This document shows, piece after piece, positions 61,201-64,000 of a stretch of 64,000 bases of DNA. Each line of letters opens with the position of its first letter. Within the stretch, counting starts at the first letter, position 1. The stretch is from JAWLGZ01 sp041690635 (GTDB taxonomy: Bacteria; Pseudomonadota; Gammaproteobacteria; Thiohalomonadales; Thiohalomonadaceae): contig JAWLGZ010000001.1 of assembly GCA_041690635.1 (NCBI GenBank), positions 372,001 to 436,000 on the forward strand. The letters are read 5' to 3'. The notes under the pieces were generated by a model that made no database searches, had not been told where the DNA came from, and saw only the letters and a list, made by a program, of their open reading frames with translations. The position numbers and the translations under genes are program-made.

Positions 61201-61944
61201 ATGAAATCAGCCATCATCACCGGCGGCGGACAGGGCATCGGCAAGGGGATCGCCATCGCCCTGCTGAAAAAGGGCTATGCGGTCCTGCTGGCGGAATACG
61301 ACCGCGAGGCGGGCGAGGAGAGCGCCACCGAACTGGCCGCGCTCGGCACGGCGCGGTTCGTCCACACCGACGTGGCGGACGAGGAGCAGGTAAGGCATGC
61401 GGTGGCGGCGGCGGTGGAGATGGGTGATCTGACCCTGCTGGTGAACAATGCCGCCATCCTCGCCAACGGCCCGGTGGACCAGCTTGAGCGGGCGGAGTGG
61501 GATCGGGTGCTGGCGGTAAACCTGACCGGCCCGTTTCTCTGTGCGCGGGAGGCGGCCCCCCACCTGCGGGCCAACCGCGGTAGCATCGTCAACATCGGCT
61601 CCACCCGCGCGCTGATGTCGGAGCCGGGCACCGAGGCCTACTCGGCCAGCAAGGGGGGCATCACCGCCCTCACCCACGCACTGGCGATGAGCCTCGGACC
61701 GGAGGTGCGGGTCAACTGCATCTCCCCAGGGTGGATCGACGTCAGCGGCTGGAAGAAACAGAGCGTGCGCCGGCCGGACGCGCTCAGCAATGAAGACCAC
61801 ACCCAGCACCCGGCCGGACGTGTCGGCACGCCCGAGGATATCGCCCGCCTGGTGCTGTTCCTGGCCGACCCGGCCAACGATTTCGTTACCGGCCAGAACT
61901 TCGTGGTCGATGGCGGCATGACCCGCAAGATGATCTACCTATGA
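61201..61944 (+). CDS. short-chain dehydrogenase/reductase (SDR family)
   Basis: 247 residues with TGGGQGIGKGIAIALLKKG, LVNNAAILANGP, the catalytic YSASKGG (Tyr near 148) and a C-terminal FVTGQNFVVDGGMTRKM of classical SDRs. The substrate is unknown. Its stop overlaps the small zinc-ribbon gene by 4 bases (ATGA). Confidence 0.87.
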   Translation: MKSAIITGGGQGIGKGIAIALLKKGYAVLLAEYDREAGEESATELAALGTARFVHTDVADEEQVRHAVAAAVEMGDLTLLVNNAAILANGPVDQLERAEWDRVLAVNLTGPFLCAREAAPHLRANRGSIVNIGSTRALMSEPGTEAYSASKGGITALTHALAMSLGPEVRVNCISPGWIDVSGWKKQSVRRPDALSNEDHTQHPAGRVGTPEDIARLVLFLADPANDFVTGQNFVVDGGMTRKMIYL

Positions 61945-62147
61945 GTGAGATAAAAATCGGAACCGGCGAGACAGAGGCGGCCCTGCTAAAGAGAGGGGTC
62001 GAGGTGACCATGACCGAGGGCAAAACTGCGTCCCTGCGCTGCCGTGCCTGCGGCGCCCGGTGGACAATCGAACGTGCCCGCATCGAACCACCGGGCGAGA
62101 CAAACCGTTACTGGTGGTGTCCGAACGGCTGCAACCGGGAGGAGTAA
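61941..62147 (+). CDS. small zinc-ribbon protein
   Basis: 68 residues. Four cysteines as LRCRACGARW and WWCPNGCNREE form a probable zinc ribbon. It is translationally coupled to the SDR gene. Its last 40 bases overlap the 3' end of the opposing hydrogenase maturation protease gene. No family is recognised. Confidence 0.65.
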   Translation: MSEIKIGTGETEAALLKRGVEVTMTEGKTASLRCRACGARWTIERARIEPPGETNRYWWCPNGCNREE

Positions 62148-62620
62148 TCCGCCTCCGGGACCGGGGTTTCCGGCACATCGGCCATGGCCTCCTCCACCAA
62201 CCTCAGCAAGGGGGAAAAATCGGGCGCGGCACCCACTCCGTCACCCCCGGCCTCGATTCCCAGAATCAGCAGCCGCGGAGGCAGATCACCCAAGGTCGCA
62301 CCCATCGCCAGGGTTTCGGCAACCCCGATGTCGTGGCTCGAGATGGGTCCCGCCTGGCGGATTAGTTGGCTCGGGTCGAGTCGGCGCACGGTGCCGAAGG
62401 GCAGTCCCGAATGCATGGCGTCGATGAGAATTGCCAACTCCGCACCGCGCATCGCCACCAGTAGTCCGAGGCCGGGGCGGTCTTCGGACGCAAGCAGGAC
62501 CTCTCCCGCCGACCGCCTCTGTTCCACCCCTTCCGCACGCAGATGGTCGATCGCCGCCCAGCCGAGCCGATCAGTCCCGAACGGTGAACCCACGCCGATT
62601 ATTCTTATTCTCGCGTCCAT
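62108..62620 (-). CDS. hydrogenase maturation protease
   Basis: 170-residue HyaD/HycI/HoxW-type endopeptidase that trims the C-terminus of the [NiFe] large subunit after nickel insertion. GVGSPFGTDRLGWAAIDHL contains the first acidic ligand, LIDAMHSG the second and SSHDIGVAETLAMG the histidine. It follows the large-subunit gene by 137 bases on the same strand. Confidence 0.88.
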   Translation of the reverse strand: MDARIRIIGVGSPFGTDRLGWAAIDHLRAEGVEQRRSAGEVLLASEDRPGLGLLVAMRGAELAILIDAMHSGLPFGTVRRLDPSQLIRQAGPISSHDIGVAETLAMGATLGDLPPRLLILGIEAGGDGVGAAPDFSPLLRLVEEAMADVPETPVPEADYSSRLQPFGHHQ

Positions 62621-62757
62621 TGAAGGCAGTCCGTGCAGCTAAACCACACCAATAACTATAGCCACAGGGTTATTGAGGGCAAATCCGCCCGGCTCGCAGG
62701 ACGCAAAATCTCAATGTGCCGAATCCGCTTTTCGGAAACCGCCCTCTTAGCGGGAGG

Positions 62758-64000
62758 TCATTGATCACGGCAGATTTGATCTACCTGCACCTTGAGAAAG
62801 TGGGTGGAACAGGAGATACAGGGGTCGTAGTTGCGCACCACCATTTCGCTGCGCAGACGGATGGCATCATCCTCGTGTTCGAAACCGAACGCCTCCAGTG
62901 AGCGGCGCAGGTCCTCCTCGATACGTGCCTGGTTCTGGCTGGTAGGCGGGACGATGGTCGCCGCGACCACCCGGCCGGCATCGTCCACCTCCCAGCGGTG
63001 CCACAACACGCCGCGTGGCGCCTCGGTGCAGCCGAACCCGACCCCGGCCTTCGGGGTGGCCTCGACAAAAGGGGTGGCCGGTTCGCGGTACTCTTCCAGG
63101 ATACGGATCGCCTCCAGCAGGGCGTAGTGGATCTCCACCGCGCGGGCGGCGGCGCTGTGGAACATGTTGGCGCTGGGGAAGCGCAGCCCGGCGGCCTCGG
63201 CGTTCGCCCGCACACTCTCCGGCAGCCGGTCATAGTTCAGGTTCACCCGCGCCAGCGGTCCGACCAGATAGGGCTTGCCGTGCAGGTGGGCGTGGAAGGC
63301 GGTCGAGTGCGGCACCTGTGATTCGGCGAAGTGCGCCTGCCACTCGCCGATGTCGATATCGAGCCCGTCGCTGGAAACCAGGCGGCCCTCGTTCATCGGG
63401 TATTCCCCCGGATGGCGCAGGGCGACGGCCGTGAAGTGCTGCGGGTCATCCGGCATCGGAATGGCCGCGGTCCAGTGGACCAGTTCTGCCGCACCGGGCA
63501 GGGCGGCACGACAACGCGCCAGCAGTTTTTCGACCTCGCTTCGGGAGGGCGCATGAAAGAAACCGCCCACCCGGGCACCGACCGGATGTACCGAGCGGGC
63601 ACCGAGCAGCCGAACCAGTGAATTGCCGAGGTCCTGTAGATCAAGACCACGCCGCACCTCGTCGGGATATTTCGATGCCATGGCAATGGCGTTGGGGAAC
63701 CCCAGAAAATCGGGAGCGGCGAGCAGGTGGACGTGCAGCGCATGGCTCTCCAGCCACTCACCGCAATAGAAGAGCCGCCGCATCTCCCGCACCCAGGGAC
63801 CCGGCTGCATACTGAAGATCCCCTCGATGGCGTGGACTGCACTCATCTGGTAGGCGACCGGGCAGATGCCGCAGATGCGCGCCACCGTGTCCGGTACGTC
63901 GGTGTAGCTGCGTCCCTCGAGGAACTTTTCGAACAGGCGCGGGGGCTCGAAGATGTGCAGCTCCAGGTGTTCGATCCGCCCTTCGTTGACCCGGATGTTG
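62758..64000 (-). CDS. group 3 [NiFe]-hydrogenase large subunit (5' end off the window)
   Basis: At least 414 codons, open to the right edge; the visible part starts NIRVNEGRIEHLELHIFEPP. The proximal nickel motif is VARICGICPVAYQMSAVHAIE and the distal one is NYDPCISCSTHFLKVQVD near the C-terminus, with the protease cleavage expected after the His. No signal or membrane segment; a cytosolic group 3 enzyme (3b or 3d) coupling hydrogen to NAD(P) is likely. The rest of the operon should lie to the right. Confidence 0.9.
   Translation of the reverse strand, partial: NIRVNEGRIEHLELHIFEPPRLFEKFLEGRSYTDVPDTVARICGICPVAYQMSAVHAIEGIFSMQPGPWVREMRRLFYCGEWLESHALHVHLLAAPDFLGFPNAIAMASKYPDEVRRGLDLQDLGNSLVRLLGARSVHPVGARVGGFFHAPSRSEVEKLLARCRAALPGAAELVHWTAAIPMPDDPQHFTAVALRHPGEYPMNEGRLVSSDGLDIDIGEWQAHFAESQVPHSTAFHAHLHGKPYLVGPLARVNLNYDRLPESVRANAEAAGLRFPSANMFHSAAARAVEIHYALLEAIRILEEYREPATPFVEATPKAGVGFGCTEAPRGVLWHRWEVDDAGRVVAATIVPPTSQNQARIEEDLRRSLEAFGFEHEDDAIRLRSEMVVRNYDPCISCSTHFLKVQVDQICRDQ

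Overview
The window is GC-rich DNA of gammaproteobacterial type. Signature gene orders include nrdR-ribD-ribE-ribBA-ribH-nusB-thiL-pgpA, yebC-ruvCAB-ybgC-tolQRAB-pal-cpoB-queE-queC, xseB-ispA-dxs and pcnB-folK. The sulfur gene set (rhodanese, TusA, two DsrE-like proteins, lipoate-binding protein with its own lipoylation enzymes, a YeeE/YedE sulfur transporter) and a group 3 [NiFe] hydrogenase point to a sulfur-oxidising chemolithotroph, probably a relative of the Ectothiorhodospiraceae/Chromatiales. The genus cannot be decided from the sequence alone.

Layout. 0-2.2 kb: deoxynucleoside kinase (cut), folK, pcnB, tRNA-Glu. 2.2-3.4 kb: a decayed stretch and a DUF3501 gene. 3.4-7.8 kb: xseB-ispA-dxs (isoprenoids), then queD-folE2 (pterin/deazapurine). 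7.8-16.6 kb: an aspartic protease, then the minus-strand riboflavin block, nrdR and glyA. 16.9-19.3 kb: an unknown secreted protein and a FadL-type porin. 19.6-26.2 kb: the sulfur-transfer and lipoate-assembly cluster, read leftward. 26.3-30.6 kb: BepA-type metalloprotease and two cyclic-di-GMP turnover enzymes. 30.6-31.5 kb: two small ORFs and a c-di-GMP-I riboswitch with no sense gene behind it. 31.5-36.8 kb: hybrid histidine kinase, substrate-binding protein and TonB-dependent receptor. 37 kb: tRNA-Lys, a 100-N gap and a tandem duplication. 37.5-40.3 kb: YeeE/YedE transporter, queC and queE. 40.3-48.7 kb: Tol-Pal system, Holliday-junction genes and yebC. 48.9-54.1 kb: lipase-like hydrolase, nadA, aspS, DUF502, FmdB-like and a small helical protein. 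54.2-62.1 kb (plus strand): Atm1-type ABC exporter, AMP-phosphorylase-like enzyme, PRPP-synthetase paralog, DUF1614, Uma2 nuclease, two SDRs and a zinc ribbon. 62.1-64 kb: hydrogenase maturation protease and the large-subunit gene, cut by the window edge.

How the parts fit. Rhodanese, TusA and the DsrE-like proteins form a sulfane-sulfur relay. LbpA is the dedicated lipoylated carrier of the sulfur-oxidising heterodisulfide reductase-like (sHdr) system, and LipS1, LipS2, sLpl and LipT build its cofactor. The hdr genes themselves are not in the window. QueD/FolE2 near 7 kb and QueC/QueE near 39 kb together cover the early queuosine pathway.

The spacers are unusually rich in structured repeats: degenerate 7-bp tandem arrays that fold back on themselves, GCAGAG-type arrays including a perfect 62-bp inverted pair around ribE-ribBA, a 119-bp palindromic element, and two copies of a roughly 270-bp element with 33-35-bp terminal inverted repeats. 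Both copies of the last sit directly upstream of a start codon inside an operon, one of them between tolR and tolA.
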